Source: Flavobacterium sp. 5
Lineage (GTDB): Bacteria > Bacteroidota > Bacteroidia > Flavobacteriales > Flavobacteriaceae
DNA: 64,000 nt
Reading direction: 5' to 3'
Assembly (NCBI RefSeq): GCF_002813295.1
Contig: NZ_PHUE01000001.1
Coordinates: forward strand, 868,001 to 932,000
Numbering within the stretch: position 1 is the stretch's first letter; each line of letters opens with the position of its first letter. The notes under the pieces are model-generated. The model worked only from the letters and a program-made list of their open reading frames with translations, did not search any database and was not told the origin of the DNA. Position numbers and translations under genes: made by a program. Shown here piece by piece: positions 46,739-58,704 of this stretch.

Positions 46739-47674
46739 TTATACTAAAACCGATTTCAAATCAGCATTCATGTTTCTTACCGCATCAGCACTTTTAGCAA
46801 AAGCAGCTTTTTCAGCATCATTTAATGCAATATCAACGATTTGTTCTACACCATTTTTACCTATAATACAAGGTACTCCAATGCAGATGTCATTTTGACC
46901 ATATTCTCCTTCAACAAAGACAGAGCATGCAATCATTTTCTTTTGATCATTTAAAATACTATCTACCAAATAAGCAACAGAAGCCCCTGGTGCATACCAA
47001 GCAGAAGTTCCTAATAAACCCGTAAGTGTTGCTCCACCGACCATGGTAGCAGCAGCAACTTTATCCAATTCTTCTTGAGATAAAAACTGAGAAACTGGAA
47101 TACCATTATAAGAAGCCAATCTTGTTAAAGGAATCATCGTAGTATCACCATGACCACCAATTACCATAGCCGAAATATCATTTGATGGCTTATTCAAGGC
47201 TTTAGACAAATAATATCTAAAACGGGAACTATCTAAAGCTCCACCCATTCCAATAATTCTGTTTTTTGGCAATCCAGTAGCTTTCAATGTCAAGTAAGTC
47301 ATCGTATCCATAGGATTTGACACTACTACTACAATACAATTTGGAGAATGTGCTAATACATTTTCTGCAACAGATTTAACAATTCCAGCATTAATACCAA
47401 TTAATTCTTCTCTTGTCATTCCAGGTTTTCTTGGAATTCCAGAAGTAATTACAACAACATCACTGTTTGCTGTTTTAGAATAATCATTGGTAACACCTGA
47501 AACATTAGTATTAAAACCAGTGTTAGTAGCGCATTGCATTATATCCATAGCTTTACCTTCGGCAAAACCTTCTCTGATATCTAATAATACTACTTCACTT
47601 GCAATTCCTCTATAAGAAATTGAATCCGCACAGGATGCTCCCACATTCCCTGCTCCTACAATGGTAACTTTCAT
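46739..47674 (-). CDS. mdh: malate dehydrogenase (LDH-like type)
   Basis: A 311-residue NAD-dependent enzyme of the TCA cycle that oxidises malate to oxaloacetate. The Rossmann motif VGAGNVGAS is at the N-terminus. R82 (SGIPRKPGMTR) is the residue that favours malate over lactate, with R89 and R151. The catalytic His is H175 in MVIGGHGDTT. Length and motifs match the [LDH-like] MDH group of Bacteroidota. It follows gyrB after 61 bases on the same strand and is closed by the terminator at 46690. Confidence 0.96.
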   Translation of the reverse strand: MKVTIVGAGNVGASCADSISYRGIASEVVLLDIREGFAEGKAMDIMQCATNTGFNTNVSGVTNDYSKTANSDVVVITSGIPRKPGMTREELIGINAGIVKSVAENVLAHSPNCIVVVVSNPMDTMTYLTLKATGLPKNRIIGMGGALDSSRFRYYLSKALNKPSNDISAMVIGGHGDTTMIPLTRLASYNGIPVSQFLSQEELDKVAAATMVGGATLTGLLGTSAWYAPGASVAYLVDSILNDQKKMIACSVFVEGEYGQNDICIGVPCIIGKNGVEQIVDIALNDAEKAAFAKSADAVRNMNADLKSVLV

Positions 47675-47735
47675 TTTTATTTTGTTTTATATTAATTTCA
47701 AATCAAAAATTAAAAAACACAGTTACTCTAAACAA

Positions 47736-50189
<2,454 letters not shown>

Positions 50190-51695
50190 ATGGAAGTCTT
50201 AAAAACATACAAATCGCAGTTATTGTTTCATCTGTATCTGAATATAATCTTCAGTATCTTCATTACATTTGCATCCTATTATCATATTCCCCTTATTTCA
50301 TTTACAGACTCTGGTTTCTATTTTGTTCACTTCATAGCCTTGCAGTTTTCAATATTTGGTTTCTTATACTTTTTAAGCATTAATAAATATGTATTTAAAA
50401 TACTTTTCCCTATTCTATACTTGTTCATTTCAGGCATTGCTTATTGGGTCTATTTTCAAGACATTACAATATCTCAGAGTATTATTCAAGTATCATTAGA
50501 AACAAAAATAGATATCGTGATTGATTTGATTAGTTTCCCATTCGTTATGTATCTTATTCTTAATATAACCGTTATAATTTTCACACTAAGACTCTATAAC
50601 AAACTAAAAAATAATTCTCTCAAATCACCCTTAACCCTTTTGGCTCTTTTAGCTATAATTAGTCATTCATTAGCTGAAAATTACCGCCCTGGCACGTTTA
50701 ATAGAAGACTTCCTTACAATATAGCAGTCTCACTTCAAGAATATTTAGAAAAAAACACTTTAATTTTAAAACCAATCAATAACAAAATTAATACACAACG
50801 CGATAAACTAACTGTTGTTTTTATTCTAGGCGAAAGTGTAAGAGCAAATCATTTACAAATTAATGGCTATACTAAAAAAACCACTCCATTACTGCAACAA
50901 AGAAAAGACATCATAAGCTTCCCAAACACGTATACGCCTTTAACTTACACAGCTATTAGTGTTCCTCAAATATTAACCGATGCAACACTTACAGATAATT
51001 ACTCTCAACCAAAACATTCTCTGATTCAGGTATTAAATCAAGCAAATATCAAAACCAATTGGATTGGAAATCAAACTCCAGAAAAAAGCTATGAAATTTT
51101 CATTAACCAATCATCTTTTCACGAAATCTTAGATCCTTTTCATTCTGATTTGAGTTTTCAAAAAGAATATGACGAAAAATTACTTCCTGTTTTTAAGAAA
51201 AATTTCAATCCCCGCATCAATCAATTCACTACTATCCATATGATTGGCAGTCATTGGTGGTATGAAACAAGGTATCCCGAACATTTCAGAGTATTTAAAC
51301 CTGTTATTAAAAGCAAATACATTCCTTCTAACACCAAAGAAGAAATGATTAATTCTTATGACAACACTATACTTTATTTAGATTATTTCATAAATGAAAC
51401 GATTAAGGAATTAGAAAAACAAAATTCGAACACCATTCTAATTTACTTATCAGATCATGGTGAAATACTTGGAGAAGAAAACTTATGGTTACATGCACAA
51501 CAAGGAAAAGCAAGTGAAAATCCAGCGATGCTTATTTGGTGCTCTTCAAAATTCAAGAAGGAATATCCAAATATAATCTCAAATTTGAAATCACATCAAA
51601 ATCTAAAAACAAATCTTGATTTTTTCTACCACAGTATTTTGAATTTATATCAAATTGAAGGCGTACCTTATGACAAGAGTAAAGTAATTTTCTAA
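50190..51695 (+). CDS. phosphoethanolamine transferase (EptA-like, sulfatase fold)
   Basis: A 501-residue inner-membrane enzyme. Five membrane helices fill the first ~165 residues, followed by a periplasmic alkaline-phosphatase-like domain. VFILGESVRANHLQINGY holds the metal-binding Glu. T252 in PLTYTAISVP aligns with the nucleophile T280 of E. coli EptA. HMIGSHWWYE and YLSDHGEILGE (Asp-His metal ligands) complete the site. The family moves phosphoethanolamine to lipid A or other cell-surface sugars and can affect resistance to cationic peptides; the acceptor here is not shown. It is likely monocistronic. Confidence 0.9.
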   Translation: MEVLKTYKSQLLFHLYLNIIFSIFITFASYYHIPLISFTDSGFYFVHFIALQFSIFGFLYFLSINKYVFKILFPILYLFISGIAYWVYFQDITISQSIIQVSLETKIDIVIDLISFPFVMYLILNITVIIFTLRLYNKLKNNSLKSPLTLLALLAIISHSLAENYRPGTFNRRLPYNIAVSLQEYLEKNTLILKPINNKINTQRDKLTVVFILGESVRANHLQINGYTKKTTPLLQQRKDIISFPNTYTPLTYTAISVPQILTDATLTDNYSQPKHSLIQVLNQANIKTNWIGNQTPEKSYEIFINQSSFHEILDPFHSDLSFQKEYDEKLLPVFKKNFNPRINQFTTIHMIGSHWWYETRYPEHFRVFKPVIKSKYIPSNTKEEMINSYDNTILYLDYFINETIKELEKQNSNTILIYLSDHGEILGEENLWLHAQQGKASENPAMLIWCSSKFKKEYPNIISNLKSHQNLKTNLDFFYHSILNLYQIEGVPYDKSKVIF

Positions 51696-51808
51696 TCCAA
51701 GTTTCAGTAGTATGATACCTATTAAGCAATTAGATTTTGTACTTCATAAATTCTTTAAACAAAATCAAAAATTCGACAGTAATAATAACAGTTTCGTATT
51801 TTTGTAGT

Positions 51809-52267
51809 ATGAATGATAATTTTATAACCGAATTTTTCGGCATAGGAATACAAAACGGTAAAACTCCTGAAAACTTAGGTGTATTATGGAGAACAGCTCA
51901 AAACTTAGGAGCCAGTTATATTTTTACCATTGGAAATCGATATGCCAAACAAGCATGCGACACTCATAATGCAGTAAAATCTCTTCCTTATTTCCATTAT
52001 GAAAACTTTGAAGAATTTTATAAAAACATACCTAAAGGCGCTCGATTAGTTGGTGTTGAATTGGATGACAGAGCAGAAAATTTAGAAACTTTTGAACACC
52101 CAAGACGTTGTGTTTATTTATTAGGCGCTGAAGACAATGGACTTTCTAAACAAGCAATTGAAAAATGTCATTTTTTAGTCAAATTCAAATCTGAAAAAAG
52201 TTTGAATGTATCTGTTGCCGGAAGTATTGTTCTTTATGACAGAGGACTTAATAAACCTAGGTCGTAA
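51809..52267 (+). CDS. SpoU/TrmH-type RNA 2'-O-methyltransferase
   Basis: A 152-residue SPOUT-fold methyltransferase. The three family motifs are visible: NLGVLWRTAQNLGA (motif 1), YLLGAEDNGLSKQAIEKC (motif 2) and SLNVSVAGSIVLYD (motif 3, knot and SAM site). It should methylate a ribose in tRNA or rRNA; the target cannot be told from sequence. It has no extra N-terminal substrate-binding domain, as in the small TrmL-like group. I chose the ATG at 51809. A TAnnTTTG box (51797-51804) ends only four bases before it, so the mRNA may be almost leaderless. An in-frame ATG at 51737 adds 24 poorly conserved residues and would lie upstream of that box. Confidence 0.88.
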   Translation: MNDNFITEFFGIGIQNGKTPENLGVLWRTAQNLGASYIFTIGNRYAKQACDTHNAVKSLPYFHYENFEEFYKNIPKGARLVGVELDDRAENLETFEHPRRCVYLLGAEDNGLSKQAIEKCHFLVKFKSEKSLNVSVAGSIVLYDRGLNKPRS

Positions 52268-52324
52268 AAATTCAACGGCAATGGCAATTTCAAAAATCAA
52301 TTAAAAACCAAACCTTTATAAAAA

Positions 52325-52370
52325 ACAAATTTTCAAAACAAGCATCTAAATGCCCACTTTGAAAATTTGT
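52325..52370. terminator. nested hairpin between convergent genes
   Basis: ACAAATTTTCAAA (52325-52337) pairs with TTTGAAAATTTGT (52358-52370), with an inner GCAT-CTAA-ATGC hairpin. There is no long T run, so the terminator is moderate and probably acts in both directions. Confidence 0.6.
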
Positions 52371-52381
52371 AACTAAAACTT

Positions 52382-52999
52382 CTATTTCTTGTTAAGCTCT
52401 TCAATTAACTGCCTTGTTTCCTCAATTGAAAAACTTTTTGAAAGACATTCAAGTTCCTTTATATTATGCTCCTTTAAAAACACATTAACATCTTCACAAT
52501 CTCTAAATATGTTCATTTCTTTCTTTTCGAAGTCAATCACCATTCCTCTTGCTTTCCCGTCTCCACCATCAAGCATCACATTATACCTCAATGCTCTTGT
52601 CCAAGTTCCAATCAAATCTTCTTCAAAATAAACAAATCGACCATAGCTTGTAGCTCTGCAAAACCTAGAATACTGACCTGGTTCATACCCTCTGTCTTTA
52701 CGATTGGTCCATTTTCTGTAAGTTTGAAAATACATTTCTCCTTTATATGAAACACCAAGGGGATAATTTACTTTTTTATTGCTATCCTTGAAATAAAAAA
52801 AAGCTTTCTCAGGCATTTTTAGTGAGTCTGTATTATTTTTAAAATACACTTCTTCATTCGAACTAGGCTTCATATTTAAAACATCTTCCAAAGTCATATA
52901 AACACCATCAGGAAAATCTCCTTTTTTTACATACTTAATTTCTTGACTATAGCTAAATTGAAACAAAAAATATAAGGCTAAAAGAATATGTTTTTTCAT
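52382..52999 (-). CDS. secreted protein of unknown function
   Basis: A 205-residue exported protein with signal peptide MKKHILLALYFLFQFSYSQE. The start of the mature part, FPDGVYMTLEDVLNMKPSS, is a pattern I have seen in secreted Flavobacterium proteins (perhaps DUF6563, unsure). The rest is aromatic and charged, with YFEEDLIGTWTRALRYNVML in the middle and a helical C-terminus. There are three Cys residues. No catalytic motif is seen. It is convergent with the RNA methyltransferase gene and lies just downstream of gatB-aspS on the same strand, 39 bases after its stop. Confidence 0.75.
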   Translation of the reverse strand: MKKHILLALYFLFQFSYSQEIKYVKKGDFPDGVYMTLEDVLNMKPSSNEEVYFKNNTDSLKMPEKAFFYFKDSNKKVNYPLGVSYKGEMYFQTYRKWTNRKDRGYEPGQYSRFCRATSYGRFVYFEEDLIGTWTRALRYNVMLDGGDGKARGMVIDFEKKEMNIFRDCEDVNVFLKEHNIKELECLSKSFSIEETRQLIEELNKK

Positions 53000-53038
53000 T
53001 GAAATTGAAATTGATTTTTGTTATTGAAATTGAAAAAT

Positions 53039-56000
53039 CTATTTTCTCAAAATTCGAACATTCATTTCTTCTACTTTTTTATCAGATAAAAGAGATGGCG
53101 CTCCAAATAATAAATCTTCACTGGTTCCTGTTTTAGGGAAAGCCATTACTTCTCTGATAGAAGCTTTTTTCTCTAAAATCATCATCAAACGGTCAATTCC
53201 CCAAGCGATTCCTCCGTGTGGTGGCGCGCCGTATTGGAACGCTTTATGCATCGTTCCCACACTTCGCATCATTTCTTCTTTATTGTAACCCATATTTCTA
53301 TAAGTCGCTTCAAGAATCTCCGATTTATGCGCACGAACCGAACCTCCACCAATTTCATAACCATTCAAAATAATGTCGTATTGTTGAGCGATAATCGTTC
53401 CGATTTTTTCATTATCACCTTCCATATGCTTTTGCAAGTCATAAATTGCTGGCATAGAGAACGGATTGTGTGTAAACGTCCATCTTCCTTCATCTGTTCT
53501 TTCAAACATTGGAAAATCAACCACCCAAGCCGGACGTAATTCTTTTGGATTAATTAAGTGTAACATTCTACCCATTTCTTGACGAACAGCATCCAAAGCC
53601 TTGTTAGCCGTTGCATAATCCGCCGCTGAAAAGAATACAATATCTCCAACTTGTGCATTGGTCGCTTTGATAATACCAGCAGCGATTTCTTCACCTAAGA
53701 ATTTAATAATTGGTGATTGTAATTCGTCTTCATTAACGATAATATAAGCCAATCCACCTAGACCGTTTTGTTGTGCAACAGCAGTAAGCGTTTCAATTTG
53801 TCCTTTAGACATACGTTTGTTTCCTTGCTCTTGAGCCGAAACTTTGATGCATTTTACAATTCCACCTTCATCGATAGGTTTACTAAACACCTGAAAAGTC
53901 GTTTCTTTTACAATTTCCGTGATGTCTTGCATTTTCAAACCATAACGCAAATCAGGTCTATCACAACCGTAAAAATCCATTGCATCTTTATAAGTAATCA
54001 CTTCAAAAGGATGCAAAATCCATTTTTTACCGTATATTTTATTAACTACTTCATTGAACATTTTAGTATTCAAATCAATAATTTGCTGCATGCTTGCGTA
54101 TGCAATTTCCATATCTAATTGCGTAAATTCAGGCTGACGATCTCCACGAGAATCTTCATCTCTAAAACAACGTGCAATTTGAAAATATTTCTCATAACCA
54201 CTAACCATCAACATTTGTTTGAACTGCTGTGGCGCTTGCGGTAATGTATAGAAGAAACCAGCTTGTTTACGTGTCGGAACAATAAATTCACGTGCTCCTT
54301 CATCAGTTCCTGCACTTAAAATTGGCGTTTCAATTTCTAAGAACTCTTCTTCATCTAAAATGTCACGCAATAATTTAATTACTTTATGACGGTTTACAAT
54401 TGCTCTACGAACCTCATCATTTCTGTGGTCCAAGAATTTGTATTGATAACGAAGTGCTTCATTTGTTTTCGCTGCTCTTTTAATTTCAAAAGGCAATGTT
54501 TTAGATAAGTTTAAAATTTCTAAAACCGAAGTTTCTAATTCAATTTTACCTGTACGCAATCCTGCATTGTAATCATCTTCATTACGTCCAACTACGATAC
54601 CTTTTACCGAAATAACTGATTCCGATTTTATCTTCACCAAATCATCAATATTAGGAAATGATTCTCTACTAATACGAACTTGGAAAATCTCATAACTTGA
54701 ATCACGCAAATCAATAAACATCAACTCACCGTGGTCACGAACACTCGCTACCCAACCAGATAGAATAACTTCTTCGCTGATGTTTGCTTCGGTTAATTGT
54801 GAAATTTTATGTGTTCTGTAAGTATCTTTTATAATAATAGGAATTTCAGGAAGCACTTCTTCTAGAGCTTCTTTATTTTCTGCAACAGTTTCTTTGGAAA
54901 CATTTTCAGTTGCTTCTTTATTTTCTAAAACAGCCGCCGCACCTAATTGATCTAAGATAATCTGACGAATTACTTTTCCATCAGCACCTTTCCCAACAAC
55001 TGCTAAAACTTTACCAACTAAAATCCCGGCTTTACCTTGATTTCCTACTTTGATATCATTGGCTACAGCCTCATTTTCTGAAAGCACTTTTGCAATTACT
55101 TCTTGGATTTTATCTTCTGAAATAGTGTTTTCTTGAAAGTACTTTTTATAATCAAAAGCATCATCTTTCAAATAACTTGCAAGGGCATTTTGAACTAAAA
55201 CCGCTGTGATTTTCTCTTCTTTAAATAATTTAAAAATCGCTATAATGTCATTAACATCATTGATTTTAGTATACTCTTCTGCCTTAATATTGTTTGACAA
55301 AGTTTTTGCAACAAACGAAGGATCAGCAATCACTTTATTGATAGCTACAAATGTTCCTGAACGCAAAGCATCAGCAGTAAAAAATTTAGCATCTTGTGGC
55401 AAAACTCCACCGTGAATCAAAATAGATTCAACAGCAAAAGGCAAAGCATCAGTATCTACTTTAATGGCTTCAATTTCCTTTTTAATATTTACAAAAGGCA
55501 AATCTGGCTCCGAAATAAAACGATAATCTGCTTCAAATTCTTTTTTACGCATTGTTTTAGTCTGCTTCAAATCAGCATCCCATAACACAGTCGTTTGATC
55601 AGGTCTAAATTCTTTATGCTCTATAAAATAATTGAACTGTTTTTCAATTTCTTCTTTCAAAGCTTCCACCATAAACTTAAACGAGTTCAAGTTTTTGATT
55701 TCAGTTCTTGGGTTTAAATCATAGCTGTGTTTTTTACGTAAAGACACAGAAACATCCGATTTAAATTCCCCTTTCTCCAAATTCGCTTCAGAAATTCCTA
55801 AATTCTGAACAATACGTTGAATGTATTGCGCGTAAGTAGAAGCGTCTTCAATATTTCTGATACAAGGCTCCGTAACGATTTCGATCAACGGAACACCTGC
55901 TTTATTAAAATCGACTAAAGAGATTTTCTTCTCGTGCATCAATTTCGCAGCATCTTCCTCAATATGAACCTGAGTCAAATTTACCGTAAATTGAGAACCG

Positions 56001-56371
56001 TCATTTCGGTAACAAGATACGTGTCCGTCAGGAATTATCGGATTGTGATATTGCGTAATTTGGATGTTTTTCGGGTTATCTGGATATTCGTAATGCTTTC
56101 TATCCCAAGATATCACTTCATTACTAAATGACGAATCTACTGCTTTCCCAAAATAAATAGCTTTTGTAATCGCTTCTTTATTGATAGCAGGCAAAACGCC
56201 CATTTGTCCCGTACAAACAGAACATATATTTTCGTTAGGTGTTTCTATTTCTTGATTTGGACAAGAACAAAACAACTTGGTTTTGGTATTCAATCGAACG
56301 TGAGTTTCCAGTCCAATTACCAATTCTAAATCGTGGGCTTTTATCGCCGCATTTAATTGCTCCAATTCCAT
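53039..56371 (-). CDS. gatB/aspS: GatB-AspRS fusion: amidotransferase subunit B joined to aspartyl-tRNA synthetase
   Basis: One 1110-residue chain with two enzymes. Residues 1-~480 are GatB, with VIGLETHVRLNTKTKLFCSC, the zinc-site CSVCTGQMGVLP, EDAAKLMHEKKISLVDFNKA and a YqeY-like tail. Residues ~482-518 are a Glu/Lys-rich linker (LENKEATENVSKETVAENKE). Residues ~519-1110 are a full bacterial AspRS: the anticodon-binding part VILSGWVASVRDHGELMFID, motif 2 FRDEDSRGDRQPEF, the GAD insertion and motif 3 GGIAWGIDRLMM. Its ATG overlaps the gatA stop by one base, so translation is coupled. The fusion would hand misacylated Asp-tRNA-Asn directly to the amidotransferase (inference). NCBI uses a 'bifunctional GatB/AspS' name for some Flavobacterium proteins (from memory), so the fusion is not unique to this strain. 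Confidence 0.95.
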   Translation of the reverse strand: MELEQLNAAIKAHDLELVIGLETHVRLNTKTKLFCSCPNQEIETPNENICSVCTGQMGVLPAINKEAITKAIYFGKAVDSSFSNEVISWDRKHYEYPDNPKNIQITQYHNPIIPDGHVSCYRNDGSQFTVNLTQVHIEEDAAKLMHEKKISLVDFNKAGVPLIEIVTEPCIRNIEDASTYAQYIQRIVQNLGISEANLEKGEFKSDVSVSLRKKHSYDLNPRTEIKNLNSFKFMVEALKEEIEKQFNYFIEHKEFRPDQTTVLWDADLKQTKTMRKKEFEADYRFISEPDLPFVNIKKEIEAIKVDTDALPFAVESILIHGGVLPQDAKFFTADALRSGTFVAINKVIADPSFVAKTLSNNIKAEEYTKINDVNDIIAIFKLFKEEKITAVLVQNALASYLKDDAFDYKKYFQENTISEDKIQEVIAKVLSENEAVANDIKVGNQGKAGILVGKVLAVVGKGADGKVIRQIILDQLGAAAVLENKEATENVSKETVAENKEALEEVLPEIPIIIKDTYRTHKISQLTEANISEEVILSGWVASVRDHGELMFIDLRDSSYEIFQVRISRESFPNIDDLVKIKSESVISVKGIVVGRNEDDYNAGLRTGKIELETSVLEILNLSKTLPFEIKRAAKTNEALRYQYKFLDHRNDEVRRAIVNRHKVIKLLRDILDEEEFLEIETPILSAGTDEGAREFIVPTRKQAGFFYTLPQAPQQFKQMLMVSGYEKYFQIARCFRDEDSRGDRQPEFTQLDMEIAYASMQQIIDLNTKMFNEVVNKIYGKKWILHPFEVITYKDAMDFYGCDRPDLRYGLKMQDITEIVKETTFQVFSKPIDEGGIVKCIKVSAQEQGNKRMSKGQIETLTAVAQQNGLGGLAYIIVNEDELQSPIIKFLGEEIAAGIIKATNAQVGDIVFFSAADYATANKALDAVRQEMGRMLHLINPKELRPAWVVDFPMFERTDEGRWTFTHNPFSMPAIYDLQKHMEGDNEKIGTIIAQQYDIILNGYEIGGGSVRAHKSEILEATYRNMGYNKEEMMRSVGTMHKAFQYGAPPHGGIAWGIDRLMMILEKKASIREVMAFPKTGTSEDLLFGAPSLLSDKKVEEMNVRILRK

Positions 56372-57768
56372 TATATCGTATCTTTTAAGAAGTTAGCAAA
56401 TTGCATCACTAATTCATCATTATTTTTTGCTGCAGTAATCTGCAATCCAGTACTTGTTCCTTGTGGCACAGTCAAAGTTGGTAATTGTCCTAAACTAAAA
56501 CCAACCGTATAAGCATCTGATAAATACATTGCCAACGGATCTTTTAAACTGTCTCCTATTTTTGGAGGTGTACTTGGCGTAACTGGCGATAAAATAATAT
56601 CAACCTCTTGAAAATCTTTACTGAAATTTTCAGAAATCTGATCTCTTAAAGCCAATCCTTTTAAATATATTTCATCTGAAAAACCTTGTGACAACACTTG
56701 GTTTCCACCAACAATTCTACGTTTTGTTTCTTCTGAAAAATTTTCAGAACGTGTTGTTGCGTAGGTATCAATTAAATTTTCTCCTTCAATACGGTTACCA
56801 TAATTTGTCCCATCTAAACGAGATAAATTCGAAGCCGTTTCCGCCATTGCCAACGTATAGTAAGTTGAAACTAAAATATCAGATTTAAAGAAATCTAATT
56901 CTTTTACAGCAATTCCTTTGGCTTTTAATTTTTCGATTGATGCTAAAAAGTCTGCTTTTATTTGCGCATCGATAGCATCACTTTCAATAAAGTTTTTAAA
57001 ATAACCAATTGTTTTTACTGTTGAAGTTGAAATTGCTTCTTCACTAATTTCAGTTGAAACGATTGAAGTTTGATCTTTTGGATCTTTTCCGCTCATAACA
57101 TTCAACACAATTCGAATGTCTTCAATTGATTTTGCCAATGGACCAACGCAATCTGTAGAAGAAGCGTAAGCCATCAATCCAAATCTAGAAATTCTTCCAT
57201 AAGTTGGTTTTAAACCGTAAATATGATTGTATCCTGCTGGCTGACGAACAGAACCTCCAGTATCTCCACCAATAGAAAACACAGTATATTCTTTGGCAAC
57301 ATTCACTGCAGAACCACCGCTTGAACCTCCCGCAACTAAAGCTGGGTCGATAGCGTTTTTTACCGCACCAAATATGGTGTTTTCACTAGAAGAACCGTGA
57401 CCAAAACTATCACAGTTTTCTTTTACCAATGGAATAGCACCCGCATCTAATAATTTTTGAATAGCAGTTGCAGTATACGAAGATTTATAGTTTTTCAACA
57501 AATCAGAACTTGCTGTAGTATAAGTTCCTTGCAACATATACACATCTTTAATTCCAAAAGGAATTCCTTCTAGTAAACCGATTGTTTCTCCGTTTGCAAT
57601 TTTAGCATCAACTTTAGAAGCTAAATCTAAAGCCAAAGTATCTAATAAAGAATTTACAGAGTTATATGTGTTTTGTTTAAGTAAGTCTAATCTTTCTTGT
57701 ACCAAAGCAGTACAAGTTATTTGTTTTGACACCAATTGTTGGTGTATCTTTTTTATTTGCGAATCCAT
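56371..57768 (-). CDS. gatA: Asp-tRNA(Asn)/Glu-tRNA(Gln) amidotransferase subunit A
   Basis: A 465-residue amidase-signature protein that releases ammonia from glutamine for tRNA amidation. The Ser-cisSer-Lys catalytic triad is carried by GIPFGIKDVY (Lys), GGSSGGSAVNVA (cis-Ser) and GGDTGGSVRQPAGY (nucleophile Ser). FGHGSSSENTIFGAVKN also matches. Length is slightly below many GatA proteins (~480). It overlaps gatB-aspS by one base and starts 3 bases after the gatC stop, so the three genes form a tight operon. Confidence 0.95.
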   Translation of the reverse strand: MDSQIKKIHQQLVSKQITCTALVQERLDLLKQNTYNSVNSLLDTLALDLASKVDAKIANGETIGLLEGIPFGIKDVYMLQGTYTTASSDLLKNYKSSYTATAIQKLLDAGAIPLVKENCDSFGHGSSSENTIFGAVKNAIDPALVAGGSSGGSAVNVAKEYTVFSIGGDTGGSVRQPAGYNHIYGLKPTYGRISRFGLMAYASSTDCVGPLAKSIEDIRIVLNVMSGKDPKDQTSIVSTEISEEAISTSTVKTIGYFKNFIESDAIDAQIKADFLASIEKLKAKGIAVKELDFFKSDILVSTYYTLAMAETASNLSRLDGTNYGNRIEGENLIDTYATTRSENFSEETKRRIVGGNQVLSQGFSDEIYLKGLALRDQISENFSKDFQEVDIILSPVTPSTPPKIGDSLKDPLAMYLSDAYTVGFSLGQLPTLTVPQGTSTGLQITAAKNNDELVMQFANFLKDTI

Positions 57769-57771
57769 TTT

Positions 57772-58041
57772 TTATCCTTCTATAACTTTAGCAACCACTA
57801 AAAAACCATTTTTCTTGTTCGGGAAGTTTTCTAAAATTATTTGTTTCTCAATAGCCGAACTCTCTATCACAACATCTTCTCTTAAATCATTTACTGACAC
57901 GCAATTATAATTGACATTATTTGAAGGATTATTATTTGAAGGATTTGCACTTTTAATCACATCAAATAATTGGTTCACGCTCTCTGAAGGCTGTGCTCCT
58001 TTAATACTCGACAAAACGTCGACCGTCATAATTTTGTTCAT
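57772..58041 (-). CDS. gatC: GatC-like amidotransferase subunit with divergent N-terminus
   Basis: An 89-residue protein next to gatA. The C-terminal half, DLREDVVIESSAIEKQIILE then NFPNKKNGFLVVAKVIEG, closely fits the GatC end pattern (LREDVV...S...E..L.N.P....GF..VPKVIE). The first ~45 residues do not show the usual GatC helices (E.V..LA.LARL.L) and include an Asn/Pro/Ser-rich direct repeat (SNNNPSNN). The role of GatC is to brace the GatA-GatB interface in the cytoplasm. The start could be 58041 (MNKIM), 58029 (MTVDV) or a TTG at 58065; 58041 is preferred. Its position and tail make the GatC call likely. Confidence 0.75.
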   Translation of the reverse strand: MNKIMTVDVLSSIKGAQPSESVNQLFDVIKSANPSNNNPSNNVNYNCVSVNDLREDVVIESSAIEKQIILENFPNKKNGFLVVAKVIEG

Positions 58042-58237
58042 AATTTTATTTAGTTTTAAAGTCAAACTTTTAAGCTCGCGAAATTACGAAAGTTTTATTT
58101 AGGGAGTGGTGTTTTTTTGATGGATTTAAGTGGATTTGACAGCAAAGAGAAAACAATAAACAAACATTTTGTTAAATATCCTTCTATTTAAAGAGTCATT
58201 TTTTGAAATAGATAAAAGAATGCAGGTAGTCAAAAAT

Positions 58238-58687
58238 TTACTCAATACCCTCAATCAAATATTTCGTTCCATTAATCTCAAAAGCAAACCCCACATGATT
58301 TCCAATTAGATGAGAACCTAAAGGTGATTGTGGTGAAAGCGCAATCACATTAATATCGTCAATAGCAATTTTAGGAAGTGCCGCACTCAAATACAAGTAA
58401 ATCCCATTGGCTTTGACCAAACTTCCAACAATTATATTTTTAGCAATTATAGTCGAATCAATTTTATCCAGAATATTTTTTTGAGCAATAACTTCTTTCA
58501 ATTTATGGTTGAGTTTTTCTTGTTCAATATGCATCATAGATAATGCTGTTTCGTGTTTATCGCCTGCCGAACCTTTGGCATCGTTTTTTGAATCCTCAGT
58601 CAAGGCTACAATCATGTCTTTGAAAACATCGATTCTATCTTGAACTAATTGTAAATAGTATTGGTGTATTTTTTGTTTGAAAGTCAT
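58238..58687 (-). CDS. GreA/GreB-like C-terminal domain protein
   Basis: A 149-residue protein with an N-terminal helical hairpin (HQYYLQLVQDRIDVFKDMIV onward; probable coiled coil over residues 1-80). The C-terminal part reads VGSLVKANGIYLYLSAALPK and LSPQSPLGSHLIGNHVG. These echo the FKBP-like C-terminal domain of Gre factors ('SP.G.AL.GK..GD'). Gre factors bind RNA polymerase and restart stalled complexes, but the acidic tip residues cannot be confirmed here. It may be a distant paralogue with another role. It is monocistronic on the minus strand, with an 8-bp repeat just upstream of its start. Confidence 0.6.
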   Translation of the reverse strand: MTFKQKIHQYYLQLVQDRIDVFKDMIVALTEDSKNDAKGSAGDKHETALSMMHIEQEKLNHKLKEVIAQKNILDKIDSTIIAKNIIVGSLVKANGIYLYLSAALPKIAIDDINVIALSPQSPLGSHLIGNHVGFAFEINGTKYLIEGIE

Positions 58688-58704
58688 TTTATTTTTTAAA
58701 GCTG

